Assembly (NCBI GenBank): GCA_017481065.1 | Contig: JAFUPT010000159.1 | Span: forward strand, 1-37,414 | Direction: 5' to 3' | DNA: 37,414 nt | Origin: Clostridia bacterium | GTDB taxonomy: Bacteria; Bacillota_A; Clostridia; Christensenellales; Aristaeellaceae | Shown: positions 1 through 7,760 of the stretch, piece after piece | Layout of the letters: each line of letters starts with the position of its first letter | Position numbering within the stretch: the stretch's first letter is position 1 | Position numbers and translations under genes: made by a program | Notes under the pieces: model-generated | Told to the model about the DNA's origin: nothing | What the model saw: only the letters and a program-made list of their open reading frames with translations | The model's database searches: none

Positions 1-267
1 CTGTTCCTGGCCTTCGTATTCTTTGGCCTGCGGGTAGCTCTGCGCTGCAGGGACCGCTTCGGCAGCCTGCTCGCCGGAGGCATCACCAGCATGATCGGTG
101 TGCAGACGGTGCTGAACGTGGCTGTTGTGATCGGGCTCATGCCCACTACCGGGCTGCCGCTGCCCTTCTTTTCCTCGGGTGGCACATCCGTGTCCATCCT
201 GATGGGCGCGACGGCGATTTTGATGAATATTTCCGCATCTTCGGATGCGAATCCGATGGGAAGCTGA
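1..267 (+). CDS. ftsW: FtsW, C-terminal part (cut by window edge)
   Basis: The window opens inside a reading frame of 88 codons ending in TGA at 265-267. It encodes the last membrane segments of a SEDS-family septal peptidoglycan glycosyltransferase. The diagnostic C-terminal stretch is present: a GVQTVLNVAVVIGLMPTTG segment followed by LPFFSSGGTS, the signature loop and final helix of FtsW/RodA/SpoVE proteins. FtsW polymerises lipid II at the division septum together with a class B penicillin-binding protein. The next gene, 11 bases on, is ftsQ and ftsA-ftsZ follow, so FtsW is preferred over RodA or SpoVE from context. The start lies outside the window. Confidence 0.9.
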   Translation: MFLAFVFFGLRVALRCRDRFGSLLAGGITSMIGVQTVLNVAVVIGLMPTTGLPLPFFSSGGTSVSILMGATAILMNISASSDANPMGS

Positions 268-278
268 GGTGAAGAAGC

Positions 279-995
279 GTGAAGGGCAGGCGGCAGGCGA
301 TTGTTATGTTCATCGTGTTCACGGTGCTCTTTGCGCTGCTCTTCCGTTTCGGCTTCGTGGTGCGCAATGTAGTGATCTCCGGGCAGAGCGACGTGGCGGA
401 GGATGTGATCATCCGTGCGGCAGGGATTTCCCTCGGGAAATCCATCTTCACAGTGGACAGGCTGGAGGCGCAGGAGGGCGTGAATGCGCTGGGAACGATT
501 GAACTCACGGGCATGCGCCTGCGCTATCCCAGCACTGTGGAGCTGAATGTCCGCCTGCGCAGCAGGGAAGCCATGCTGCTCTACGGTGGGAATATTGTGG
601 TTCTGGATGAAAATGCCGTGGTGGTGCAGCTGCTGGAGGATGTGCCGGACAGGGACATGCTCTACATCAGCGGTTTTCGGGCGACTGCTGCCCAGCCGGG
701 TAAGAAATTCGGCGGTGAAGAAGAGCAGATGGCTGCCTGCATTTCTGTGCTCACAGCTGTAAACCAGGGCGCTGCGGATGTATATGTATCCGAGCTCAAC
801 CTTTCCGACCCGGAAAATATGCTGCTCATTACCCGCATGGGAACCACCGTAAAGCTCGGAAACCGGGAAAACATGGAGAAAAAGATTGCATGGATGAAGG
901 CAGTTGTGCAGGATCTTGACCGGAGGGGAGAGACGGGCGGCACGCTGGATGTATCCAGCGGCGTCAAGGCGAACTTCCGTCCTGCCGGAATCTGA
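279..995 (+). CDS. ftsQ: Cell division protein FtsQ/DivIB
   Basis: A 238-residue single-pass membrane protein. It has a short basic N-terminus (KGRRQ), one hydrophobic segment at about residues 8-28, then a POTRA-like domain beginning VRNVVISGQSDVAEDVI, and a beta-rich C-terminal domain, the usual order for FtsQ/DivIB. FtsQ links early and late division proteins through FtsB and FtsL. The start is GTG, chosen because a GAGGTG ribosome site lies 7-8 bases upstream and the N-terminus then fits a type II membrane protein. Sequence conservation in this family is low, so the assignment rests on topology, length and position between ftsW and ftsA. About 200 bases separate it from ftsA. Confidence 0.85.
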   Translation: MKGRRQAIVMFIVFTVLFALLFRFGFVVRNVVISGQSDVAEDVIIRAAGISLGKSIFTVDRLEAQEGVNALGTIELTGMRLRYPSTVELNVRLRSREAMLLYGGNIVVLDENAVVVQLLEDVPDRDMLYISGFRATAAQPGKKFGGEEEQMAACISVLTAVNQGAADVYVSELNLSDPENMLLITRMGTTVKLGNRENMEKKIAWMKAVVQDLDRRGETGGTLDVSSGVKANFRPAGI

Positions 996-1077
996 CACGC
1001 ATTTCCTGAAATTGTTATTTTTCACGCCATTTTGAATGACGGCATCTCGATCAAAATTTGAAACAATTTCGACACTT

Positions 1078-1107
1078 GCGAAAATCGCCGAAAAACGGCG
1101 GTTTCGC
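1078..1107 (+). promoter_or_regulatory. Hairpin overlapping the ftsA promoter region
   Basis: An imperfect inverted repeat: GCGAAAATCGCCG at 1078-1090, loop AAAAA, then CGGCGGTTTCGC at 1096-1107. The pairing has one bulge. It ends three bases before the -35 box of the ftsA promoter and is not followed by a T-run, so an ordinary terminator for ftsQ is unlikely. It could be an operator or a weak attenuator; its function is not known. Confidence 0.45.
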
Positions 1108-1109
1108 GT

Positions 1110-1138
1110 TTGCATGCAAATTCAAATCCATGTATAAT
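1110..1138 (+). promoter_or_regulatory. Sigma-A-type promoter for ftsA-ftsZ
   Basis: TTGCAT at 1110-1115, a 17-base spacer, and a perfect TATAAT at 1133-1138. Transcription would begin near 1145 and give a leader of about 50 bases ahead of ftsA. It lets ftsA-ftsZ be expressed independently of the upstream ftsW-ftsQ genes. Confidence 0.8.
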
Positions 1139-1193
1139 AGAACATATAGAACTATATGGGAACCCGGACGAATAAGGTGGGCGAACAAGAGAT

Positions 1194-2387
1194 ATGAGCA
1201 AGACGCAGATTGCGGCCATTGAATTTGGCACATCCAAGATCGTTACGATCATTGCCCAGAACGGCGGCATTGACCGCCTGGAATTCCTGGGCACCGGCAC
1301 CGTGCCTTACGATGGCTTTCAGGACGGCGATTGGAATACGCCGGGCCAGATGATTCAGCGCGTGCGCGATTCCATCGCAGCCGCTGAGCTGGAAGCAAAC
1401 CAGAAGATCAAGGAAATTTATGTAGGCGTACCCGGCGCATATATCCATGTATGCGCAGCGGAAGCCGAAATCGAGCTGAGGGAAGAGGGCGTTACTGAGG
1501 AAGATCTCGACCTTGTGCAGGACGTCGCTGCCGAGCAGCTCCGTATCGCAGAGATGGGCGGCCTTGTGCTGCACCGCTCTCCCGCCTGGTTCCAGGTGGA
1601 TGATGGCAAGAAGACCGTAGAGCCCAGCGGCCATGGCAAGGTGCTGCGTGCATGCACCTCCTTCGTGGTGGCGGATCCCCAGTTCATTGATGATGTGAAG
1701 GAGATTCTGGGCGCGCTGGATATCACCATCCTCGGCTTCCTCTCCCCGACCCTGGGCGAGAGCCTGCTGCTGCTCTCGATCGACGACCGCGACCGCGTGT
1801 CCATGCTGATCGACTGCGGCTACCTGAGCACCGAGGTGAGCATTATTCACGGCGAGGCCATCGTGTACCACGCGATGCTGCCCATGGGCGGCGGCCAGAT
1901 TACCGCCGATCTTGCCCACCAGCTGCGCATACCGATGCGCGCTGCGGAGCAAATTAAGCGCAGCTATGTTTTCAATCCGGATGAGTTTGATGAGAACGCC
2001 TTCGCGGAAGCCATCGACGCCCGCGGACGCCGGCTCACCTTCCCGCGCGAAGTTGTAAGCCAGTGCATCGAGCGCTCCATGAACGAACTCTGCGATATGA
2101 TCGACATGACGATCAAGAATGATGCAACGGAATATCTGGGAACCCGATCCCAGATTTATCTCACCGGCGGCGGCATCGGCCTGATGCGCGGCGCACGGGA
2201 TTACCTGGCGGAGAAGATCGGCAATCCGGTGAAGGCCACCGCGCCCAAGACCGCGAAGATGAACAGCCCGGTTTATTCCGCAGCTCTGGGTCTTCTGGAT
2301 CTCACCTTCGATTCCATCGAACGCCACGATTCTGAGGACAACAGCTTCGGAAAAAAGCTGACCGGATTTCTCCGGAAGAAGAAGTAA
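1194..2387 (+). CDS. ftsA: Cell division protein FtsA
   Basis: A 397-residue actin-like ATPase that anchors FtsZ filaments to the membrane. It begins with the phosphate-binding strand AIEFGTSKI (residues 8-16) and has a later nucleotide-binding strand LIDCGYLSTEVSII and the adenosine-motif region YLTGGGIGLMRGA. The last dozen residues, GKKLTGFLRKKK, form the basic amphipathic helix typical of the FtsA membrane anchor. The ATG is preceded by AAGGTGG 13 bases upstream, a longer spacing than usual; no better start is visible. The gene sits directly before ftsZ, with 40 bases between them, and is driven by the promoter at 1110-1138. Length is near the family norm of about 400-420. Confidence 0.95.
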   Translation: MSKTQIAAIEFGTSKIVTIIAQNGGIDRLEFLGTGTVPYDGFQDGDWNTPGQMIQRVRDSIAAAELEANQKIKEIYVGVPGAYIHVCAAEAEIELREEGVTEEDLDLVQDVAAEQLRIAEMGGLVLHRSPAWFQVDDGKKTVEPSGHGKVLRACTSFVVADPQFIDDVKEILGALDITILGFLSPTLGESLLLLSIDDRDRVSMLIDCGYLSTEVSIIHGEAIVYHAMLPMGGGQITADLAHQLRIPMRAAEQIKRSYVFNPDEFDENAFAEAIDARGRRLTFPREVVSQCIERSMNELCDMIDMTIKNDATEYLGTRSQIYLTGGGIGLMRGARDYLAEKIGNPVKATAPKTAKMNSPVYSAALGLLDLTFDSIERHDSEDNSFGKKLTGFLRKKK

Positions 2388-2427
2388 GCAACGATAAACA
2401 ATCTTTACGGACGAGGGGGATTGCCTT

Positions 2428-3714
2428 GTGATTGAATTTGAAATGGAAGAGACCATGACTACCGAAACCAATTTTGCAGCAATCAAGGTTGTTGGCGTCG
2501 GCGGCGCCGGCACCAATGCCGTGAACCGCATGGTGGCCTCCGGCCTGAAGGGCGTGGAGTTCATCGCAGTGAATACCGATAAGCAGGCCCTCGCGCTCTG
2601 CGATGCGGAAAAGACCATCCAGATCGGCGAAAAGCTTACCAAGGGCCTCGGCGCGGGCGCAAATCCCGAGATCGGCCAGAAGGCAGCCGAGGAGAGCCGC
2701 GATGAAATCGCCAGCGCCATCAAGGGCAGCGACCTCGTGTTCGTTACCTGCGGCATGGGCGGCGGCACCGGCACCGGCGCAGCTCCCGTAATCGCTGAAA
2801 TCGCCCGCGATATGGGCATTCTCACCATCGGCGTCGTTTCCAAGCCCTTCCTCTTTGAGGGCCGTCAGCGCATGCGCAACGCCGAATCCGGCATCGAGCG
2901 CCTCAAGGCGCACGTCGATACCCTGGTTGTGGTTCCCAACGACCGCCTGCTGAGCGTTGTCACCAAGGGCACCACCATGACTGAGGCATTCAAAATTGCC
3001 GATGACACCCTGCGTCAGGGCATCCAGGGCATCTCCGACCTCATCTCCATGCCCGCCCTCATCAACCTCGACTTCGCTGATGTGCGCACCGTTATGCAGT
3101 CCCGCGGCCTGGCCCACATGGGCATCGGCACCGGCTCCGGCGAGAACCGCCTCGTGGAAGCTGCTAAGATGGCCATCTCCAGCCCCATGCTCGAGACCTC
3201 TATCGATGGCGCGCGCGCAGTGCTCATCAACATCACCGGCGGTCCCGATACCTCCATTATTGAGATCAACGAGGCTGCCCGCATCATCACTGAAGCTGCC
3301 GATGAAGAAGCCAACATCATCTTCGGCGCCGGCATTGATGACAGCATGACCGATGAAGTGAAGATCACTGTGATCGCCACCGGCTTCGAAAAGACTCCCT
3401 TTGTGGCAGATAAGAAGCCTGCCCGCGAAGTGAAGTCCTTTATGGATGATGAACCCGAAATGCCCCGCCGCGAGCGTGTTGCTCCCCGCAACTTCGAAGA
3501 TGAAGAGGTTTCCCCGATCTTCGAGCGCCGCCGTCCCGCACCCGCACCGGCACGCGAGCGCCGCTACGAGGAGCCGGACCGCGAGTACGCTGAGGAGCGC
3601 CCGGAGCGGGCGCGCCGCCAGCGCGTTTACAGCGATGATTCCCCGGACTCCCGCACCCAGAACCGCCGCGGCTTCACCCCGGATGTTCCCAGCTTCATGA
3701 AGAAGAAGGGTTAA
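2428..3714 (+). CDS. ftsZ: Cell division protein FtsZ
   Basis: A 428-residue tubulin-like GTPase that forms the cytokinetic ring. It has the N-terminal glycine-rich loop [13 protein letters not shown] (from residue 23), the tubulin signature GGGTGTG at residues 111-117, and the T7 loop NLDFAD at 213-218, whose Asp215 and Asp218 act on the GTP of the neighbouring subunit. After about residue 320 comes a long Arg/Glu/Pro-rich linker and then the conserved C-terminal peptide DVPSFMKKK, which binds FtsA. The GTG at 2428 is preferred because GAGGGGGA sits 7 bases upstream; ATG codons at 2443 and 2455 are alternatives that would only trim the tail. It is followed by a strong terminator. Confidence 0.97.
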   Translation: MIEFEMEETMTTETNFAAIKVVGVGGAGTNAVNRMVASGLKGVEFIAVNTDKQALALCDAEKTIQIGEKLTKGLGAGANPEIGQKAAEESRDEIASAIKGSDLVFVTCGMGGGTGTGAAPVIAEIARDMGILTIGVVSKPFLFEGRQRMRNAESGIERLKAHVDTLVVVPNDRLLSVVTKGTTMTEAFKIADDTLRQGIQGISDLISMPALINLDFADVRTVMQSRGLAHMGIGTGSGENRLVEAAKMAISSPMLETSIDGARAVLINITGGPDTSIIEINEAARIITEAADEEANIIFGAGIDDSMTDEVKITVIATGFEKTPFVADKKPAREVKSFMDDEPEMPRRERVAPRNFEDEEVSPIFERRRPAPAPARERRYEEPDREYAEERPERARRQRVYSDDSPDSRTQNRRGFTPDVPSFMKKKG

Positions 3715-3736
3715 TCCGGCGTATAAATCCAGCCAG

Positions 3737-3771
3737 AATTCCTGCGATGCAAATATCGCAGGAATTTTTTC
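3737..3771 (+). terminator. Rho-independent terminator after ftsZ
   Basis: A perfect 12-base stem, AATTCCTGCGAT at 3737-3748 and ATCGCAGGAATT at 3755-3766, with a 6-base loop and a T-run (TTTTTTCT). It ends the ftsA-ftsZ transcript and separates it from the ECF operon beginning about 10 bases later. Confidence 0.9.
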
Positions 3772-3780
3772 TATATCGAA

Positions 3781-3809
3781 GTAACCTTTTTCCCTCCTGT
3801 GAAGTCTAA
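3781..3809 (+). promoter_or_regulatory. SigmaE-like promoter of first ECF operon
   Basis: GTAACCT at 3781-3787 and GTCTAA at 3804-3809, with 18 bases between GTAAC and GTCTAA. The same pair of boxes occurs at four other places in this window and resembles the GGAACTT/GTCTAA boxes recognised by RpoE-type sigma factors. Its place just before an ECF sigma gene suggests autoregulation. Confidence 0.65.
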
Positions 3810-3842
3810 TAGGCGTAGCTACAAAAACGGAGGTACATGCGC

Positions 3843-4319
3843 ATGAACAGTGAAGAATTTGCCGCGAGGGTCGAGGCGATGCGTTCCATGCTCTATCGCA
3901 TCTGCTGCATGCAGCTCTATGAGCCGGCGGACCGGGAGGATGCGATTCAGGAGGCAATCTTCAAGGCATGGAAAAAGCGTTCTTCGCTGCGGGAACCCCG
4001 ATACTTCAATACATGGTTTATCCGCATCCTGATCAATGAATGCCGCAACATCCAGAAGCGGCGTAAACGCAGCCTGCCGCTGGTAATTACCCCTGAAACC
4101 ATGGGAAACAGCGGTTTTGAGGGGCAGGACCTGCGCATGAGCCTGGCTGCTCTGGATGAAAAATTGCGTATCTGCATATTGCTGCACTACTTAGAGGGTT
4201 ACAGCGTGCGAGAAGTATCGAGGATTCTTGGAATCAGCGAAAATGCCGTAAAAGCACGGCTGATGCGCGGAAGAAAACGACTGAAAGAACTTTTATCGGA
4301 GGAGGTGTTCGGAGAATGA
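3843..4319 (+). CDS. ECF (sigma-70 family) RNA polymerase sigma factor
   Basis: An ECF sigma factor of 158 residues. It has a region 2 segment (REDAIQEAIFKAWKK, then FNTWFIRILINECRN) and a region 4 helix-turn-helix (YSVREVSRILGISENAVKARLMRGRKRL). ATG 3843 is chosen over ATG 3837 because GGAGGT at 3829-3834 is 8 bases from the former but only 2 from the latter. Its stop overlaps the start of the next gene by 4 bases (ATGA), so the two are translationally coupled, as expected for a sigma and its regulator. It probably directs RNA polymerase to envelope-stress promoters such as the one at 3781-3809; the signal is unknown. Confidence 0.9.
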   Translation: MNSEEFAARVEAMRSMLYRICCMQLYEPADREDAIQEAIFKAWKKRSSLREPRYFNTWFIRILINECRNIQKRRKRSLPLVITPETMGNSGFEGQDLRMSLAALDEKLRICILLHYLEGYSVREVSRILGISENAVKARLMRGRKRLKELLSEEVFGE

Positions 4320-5491
4320 TCCGCAGAAAGGATTTTATAGATTCCATCGGCAAGCCTGATGCGGGCTTTAATGCTGCGATGGACAGGGCCCTCCTTCGGA
4401 TTTCCAGAGAGGAGAGGAGACCTCAAGTGAAAAGCAAAATGAAATTGAGCCTCGTTGCTGCGATTGTTGCCATCATCGCGCTGAGCGGCTTTGCCCTGGC
4501 TGTGGGGATCAACCTGTTTGAATACTTTGGCAAGAATGAAGAACGGCTTGCGCGGCTCGCACCCAATACGGAACTTGCGACCGCGAAGCCGGAGAGCGTG
4601 GAGTCGGAAGCGCTTGGAACCACCAAAGCTGCATTCAACAGCGCCTATTATGACGGCCAGAGCCTGATCGCGGGCTTTACTTTGGAAAACTCGAAGCGCT
4701 ATGAGGCGTTCGAACCGACGCCCGAGATGCTGGCGAAGATGGAGAAGGTGGATTCAAATTATTTCACTGTTCCTTATGATGAAGGAACGCCCGGCATTGA
4801 GTTTTACAATGCCTACCAAACGGCCGTCTACGAGGGAAGACCCGCCGGAGTGGCCTATTATTCCATCTATCCTTCCGATCATTGCAGCACGGGCGACGGC
4901 ATTGATCTGCCGCCCAGCAGCGAACAGCAGGAGGTCCTGCCGGATGGAAGCATGATGTACCTGCGGGAATTCGAGAGTCCGCTGCCGGAGGAAGCCCAGA
5001 ACCGGGATAGTCTCGAGCTGCACATCAAGCTCTGGCAGATGCCCAGCTACTATTATTTCGATGGTGCGGATCATTATGAACTGTATGAAACCCAGCAGAG
5101 CGCGGGAGAGATCACCGCGGTGGTGCAGCGCACGGATGCAGTTACCAAAACCTTCGCAGGCGATGGGGAATACAATGGCGCGGTGATCGCTGCCGAGGTG
5201 CAGGTCAGCGCCGTGCGTGCGACGTTGAATATTTCCGCGAAAGAAGCGGTGTTTGGTGATCCCGGCGATGACAGCTGGTATGATGCGCTTCTGGTCGACG
5301 AAAGCGGCACTGTACTCCGCACGGAGGAAGTAAACTTCTCCGGGGATCATGCCGCGGTCAGCTTCCAGGGCAGCGGCAAGCTGTCGGAGCAGCTCACCCT
5401 GTATATCGGCATCGATCAGGAGGGCGAGTGGAGCAGGGAGGATTTCATTGCAAACGCCGTCAAAATCAATCTGAATGCAGTTGAAGATTAA
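4316..5491 (+). CDS. Membrane protein coupled to ECF sigma, probable anti-sigma (DUF4179-like)
   Basis: A 391-residue protein with a short charged cytoplasmic N-terminus (about 42 residues, with helix FNAAMDRALLRISREERR), one membrane helix at about residues 43-65, and a large extracytoplasmic part of about 320 residues rich in aromatic and acidic residues. This layout and its 4-base overlap with the ECF sigma gene match the DUF4179-type partners common in clostridia. The short N-terminal region would bind the sigma factor and the outer domain would sense the envelope. No zinc-binding HX3CX2C motif is present, unlike the anti-sigmas at 26083 and 34020. The family name is from recall of the architecture; the anti-sigma role is inferred from position and topology. 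Confidence 0.7.
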   Translation: MIRRKDFIDSIGKPDAGFNAAMDRALLRISREERRPQVKSKMKLSLVAAIVAIIALSGFALAVGINLFEYFGKNEERLARLAPNTELATAKPESVESEALGTTKAAFNSAYYDGQSLIAGFTLENSKRYEAFEPTPEMLAKMEKVDSNYFTVPYDEGTPGIEFYNAYQTAVYEGRPAGVAYYSIYPSDHCSTGDGIDLPPSSEQQEVLPDGSMMYLREFESPLPEEAQNRDSLELHIKLWQMPSYYYFDGADHYELYETQQSAGEITAVVQRTDAVTKTFAGDGEYNGAVIAAEVQVSAVRATLNISAKEAVFGDPGDDSWYDALLVDESGTVLRTEEVNFSGDHAAVSFQGSGKLSEQLTLYIGIDQEGEWSREDFIANAVKINLNAVED

Positions 5492-5530
5492 AAAGTACCC
5501 CCGGCACCCAAATCAATGGGTGTCGGGGGT
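5490..5530 (-). terminator. Terminator of the minus-strand GNAT gene, shared 3' region
   Basis: A 13-base stem, ACCCCCGGCACCC at 5497-5509 with GGGTGTCGGGGGT at 5518-5530 and one G-T pair. Read on the minus strand it is followed by ACTTTTT, so it works for the GNAT gene ending at 5550. It also folds at the 3' end of the plus-strand gene ending at 5491, but without a T-run. A near-copy lies at 6007-6043. Confidence 0.8.
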
Positions 5531-5549
5531 TGCTCTGAATGGAGTGGTT

Positions 5550-5972
5550 TTACAGGGACATCGAAAACTTGATGGATCGGCTCTGCATCCCCTCGCGCTG
5601 GTAGAAGCGATGGGCGTCGAGGCGGCGTTGATTGGATGCCGCCTCAATCAGCATGCAGCCTTTGTCGCGGGCAATTTGGCAGGCCTCGGCGAAAAGCTCC
5701 CGCCCGATACCACGGCTGCGATGATGATATGAGACTGCGAATTCCAGGATCTCGGCCACCGTTCCAGCGTGGTGCAGCTGCTCCTCAAAGCGCAGGTTCA
5801 GCATGCCCACAATTTCTCCATCCAGCTCACATAGCAGGCAGCAGTAGCGCCGGTCCTGCAGCTGCTGCGCATAGATTTCGCCGATTTTATCACGATCAAG
5901 GGCTTGTTCTTCAAGTTCGCAGATCAGCGCGTATACAGCATCGAAATCCCCTGCATTAGCTCTTCTGTACAT
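5550..5972 (-). CDS. GNAT family N-acetyltransferase
   Basis: A 140-residue GNAT acetyltransferase. The acetyl-CoA pyrophosphate loop reads RSRGIG at residues 85-90, preceded by the beta-4 strand EILEFAVSYHH and followed by the helix RELFAEACQIARDKG. The C-terminal segment NQRRLDAHRFYQREGM matches the usual GNAT end, where the Tyr often acts as acid. The start at 5972 (MYRRAN) is chosen because AGGAGGT lies 5 bases upstream; a longer frame to 6023 has no ribosome site and runs into the upstream terminator. The substrate cannot be predicted. It is a single-gene unit lying downstream of the ruvX cluster terminator. Confidence 0.88.
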   Translation of the reverse strand: MYRRANAGDFDAVYALICELEEQALDRDKIGEIYAQQLQDRRYCCLLCELDGEIVGMLNLRFEEQLHHAGTVAEILEFAVSYHHRSRGIGRELFAEACQIARDKGCMLIEAASNQRRLDAHRFYQREGMQSRSIKFSMSL

Positions 5973-6005
5973 GTGAAACCTCCTGTCTGTTGCAGTGCCG
6001 CAAGC

Positions 6006-6043
6006 AAAGCCCCCGGCGCCCATGTATTGGGTGCCGGGGGTTT
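6006..6043 (-). terminator. Terminator after ruvX-DUF1292
   Basis: A stem of about 15 bases with one or two G-T pairs, left arm 6007-6021 and right arm 6029-6043, with a 7-base loop. On the minus strand it is followed by a short TTTGCTTG. The arms nearly repeat those of the hairpin at 5497-5530. Confidence 0.65.
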
Positions 6044-6048
6044 ACCGC

Positions 6049-6351
6049 TTATTCGTCTGCCTCTGCGATTTCGCAGTACTTCTCGAATACCTCGTTCAAT
6101 TCTTCTTCGGATTCGATGGTGGAATAGACGTCGTTGCCATCTGCATCCTGGATGATCTTCATGATCACCAGCTCGTCCTCCTCCACATCCTCCATGGGCT
6201 CAGCGGGAGCAAGGCAGATGTAAACGCCGCCCTTGTGCTCCAGGGTCATCAGGTGTTCAAAGTGCACGTCGTTGCCGTTCTCGTCCACCAGCTCAACGAT
6301 GTTTTCCTGGTCCAGTTCCATGTCCATATCCTGGTTGAAGTTCTCGTTCAT
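6049..6351 (-). CDS. Possible separately translated DUF1292 protein inside the ruvX fusion frame
   Basis: An in-frame ATG at 6351 would give a free 100-residue acidic protein (MNENFNQDMDME...), the usual size and start of a stand-alone DUF1292/YrzB protein. GAGGTT sits 6 bases upstream of this ATG. DUF1292 proteins commonly follow ruvX in Bacillota and their function is unknown. Whether this product, the fusion, or both are made cannot be decided from sequence. Confidence 0.5.
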   Translation of the reverse strand: MNENFNQDMDMELDQENIVELVDENGNDVHFEHLMTLEHKGGVYICLAPAEPMEDVEEDELVIMKIIQDADGNDVYSTIESEEELNEVFEKYCEIAEADE

Positions 6352-6822
6352 ATACCAAACCTCGCTTTGAAAGAGTTTTTTATGTTCTTTTCCGGGTTGA
6401 GCGTGGTCCTTCCATCCGCCCGCGTCCAGAAAGGATTGCAGAATATAGGTTGCGGCCAGCTTGTCTACCACATCCTTGCGCTTGGAGCGGCGCACATCCG
6501 CTTCGAGGAGCACGCTGGTGGCCATCTTGGTGGTCAGACGCTCATCCTGGTAGCGGATTTCATAGCCCATTTCGGCCAGCAGGTTCGCAAGCTGTTTAAC
6601 GCGCCCGGCCTGAAAGCCCTCGCTGCCATCCATGTTCAGCGGCAGGCCGCAGAGGATGTGGATGGTTTCATACTGCTTGCAGATTTCGGCAATGCGGGCA
6701 GCGTCCTTTTGGTGCCCCTTTGTCCAGATTGTCTCCACACCCTGGGCGGTGAGGTCCAAAAGATCCGATACGGCTACGCCGATGCGCTTTTCACCGATAT
6801 CCAGACAGATTGTGCGCATCAT
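6049..6822 (-). CDS. ruvX: RuvX (YqgF) Holliday-junction resolvase-like protein fused to a DUF1292 domain
   Basis: One open frame of 257 residues joins two proteins that are normally separate neighbours. Residues 1 to about 137 are RuvX/YqgF, an RNase H-fold nuclease thought to act in pre-16S rRNA 5'-end processing or DNA repair. They show DIGEKRIGVAVSD with Asp8, CGLPLNMDG, YQDERLTT with Asp93, and KRKDVVDKLAA with Asp120. Residues about 158-257 are an acidic DUF1292 (YrzB-like) domain. The 20-residue linker reads like translated intergenic DNA. A ribosome site lies before Met158, so a separate DUF1292 protein may also be made. The start codon (ATGATG at 6822 or 6819) overlaps the stop of the upstream reductase by one base. 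Confidence 0.85.
   Translation of the reverse strand: MMRTICLDIGEKRIGVAVSDLLDLTAQGVETIWTKGHQKDAARIAEICKQYETIHILCGLPLNMDGSEGFQAGRVKQLANLLAEMGYEIRYQDERLTTKMATSVLLEADVRRSKRKDVVDKLAATYILQSFLDAGGWKDHAQPGKEHKKLFQSEVWYMNENFNQDMDMELDQENIVELVDENGNDVHFEHLMTLEHKGGVYICLAPAEPMEDVEEDELVIMKIIQDADGNDVYSTIESEEELNEVFEKYCEIAEADE
6352..6363 (-). promoter_or_regulatory. Internal ribosome-binding site before DUF1292 part
   Basis: GAGGTT at 6358-6363 (minus strand) stands 6 bases before an in-frame ATG at 6351, in the middle of the ruvX-DUF1292 open frame. Its strength and spacing are like those of real starts in this window. Confidence 0.5.
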
Positions 6823-7760
6823 CACACCACCTTTATACAAAACTGCGGGCAGACGCGTGCGCAGTAGCCGCAGAATACGCATTTTTCGGGATTGATGCAT
6901 GCCCGGCTGTTTACAATCGTGATCGCTTGCTGCTTGCAGCGTTCGGCACACTTACCGCAGCCTTCGCAGTAGTCATGCACCATCATTTCGCGCCTACGAT
7001 GGCGCAGCTCTTCCATCTGGGCAGTTTCAACGCCTTCGCAGATGGCCACATTTGCATCGATTTCCTTTTCGCTCTGCATGCCCACAGCCACGCTGTCCAG
7101 CAGGGGAGAAGAGAGGGCATATTCCAGCGCTTCACGGTTGCTCTGCATCAAATGTCCGCCGCCCAGCGGCTTCATGGCGAAGATGCCAATGCCGAAATCC
7201 CGGGCATGGGCGATGGAGGCTTCCATATCCTCCCGGCTGCCGTCCTGGATGCCGATGCCGCCTACATTGATCAGCGGATGGATCACCTTGATCTGGGGAA
7301 AGTGGGTGGCGGCGCGAACGCAGCCCTGGAAATGGGTACTCACGCCGACAGCGCCGATATGACCCTTCCTGCGCTGTTCCTCCAAAAAAACAAGGGCCTC
7401 CTCATGGCCGCGCAAAGTGTACAGGGATTCCTGTTCGTGCAGCATAAAGAGGTTGACATAATCCCGACCCAGCCCACGGAAGGCGCGCTCCAACGCGGCC
7501 TGCGCCGTTTCACGGTCCCAGCAGTAGGCCTTGGTGCTGATAACATAGTCGGGTGCGGACTTCAGAGCCTCGCGGATGTGGGGATAGGTTTCGTAAAGAT
7601 CTGCCGTGTCCAGGAAGCGCACGCCCTTTTCATAGGCATAAACCAGCAGGCGGGCGCCTTCCCCGGGCGACATGTTCCTTTGCAGGGGCGACATCGTGAG
7701 CGTGCCGAAGCAGAGCTTGGAAACGCTGAGACCCGATGTGCCGAGTTTTACGCTTTGCAT
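6822..7760 (-). CDS. Aldo/keto reductase with C-terminal double [4Fe-4S] ferredoxin domain
   Basis: A 312-residue protein. The N-terminal TIM barrel of an aldo/keto reductase carries FLDTADLYE (Asp51, Tyr56), Lys77 in STKAY and His108 in MLHEQ, the expected catalytic positions. The last 50 residues form a bacterial ferredoxin domain with two clusters: Cys265, 268, 271, 275 and Cys294, 297, 300, 304 followed by Pro. Such fusions are frequent in anaerobes and probably move electrons between ferredoxin and a carbonyl or alcohol; the substrate is unknown. Its ATG directly follows the ireB stop (TAA then ATG, no gap), and its stop shares a base with the ruvX start. It is therefore embedded in the ireB-ruvX operon. 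Confidence 0.9.
   Translation of the reverse strand: MQSVKLGTSGLSVSKLCFGTLTMSPLQRNMSPGEGARLLVYAYEKGVRFLDTADLYETYPHIREALKSAPDYVISTKAYCWDRETAQAALERAFRGLGRDYVNLFMLHEQESLYTLRGHEEALVFLEEQRRKGHIGAVGVSTHFQGCVRAATHFPQIKVIHPLINVGGIGIQDGSREDMEASIAHARDFGIGIFAMKPLGGGHLMQSNREALEYALSSPLLDSVAVGMQSEKEIDANVAICEGVETAQMEELRHRRREMMVHDYCEGCGKCAERCKQQAITIVNSRACINPEKCVFCGYCARVCPQFCIKVV

Noticed and set aside
1152..2843. Long minus-strand frame of 563 codons opposite ftsA-ftsZ
   Set aside because: It is a shadow of strong GC codon bias in ftsA and ftsZ, with no ribosome site and no family features. The same holds for long frames at 2302-3957 (minus), 29158-31161 (minus), 34854-36410 (plus) and 13414-15117 (minus).
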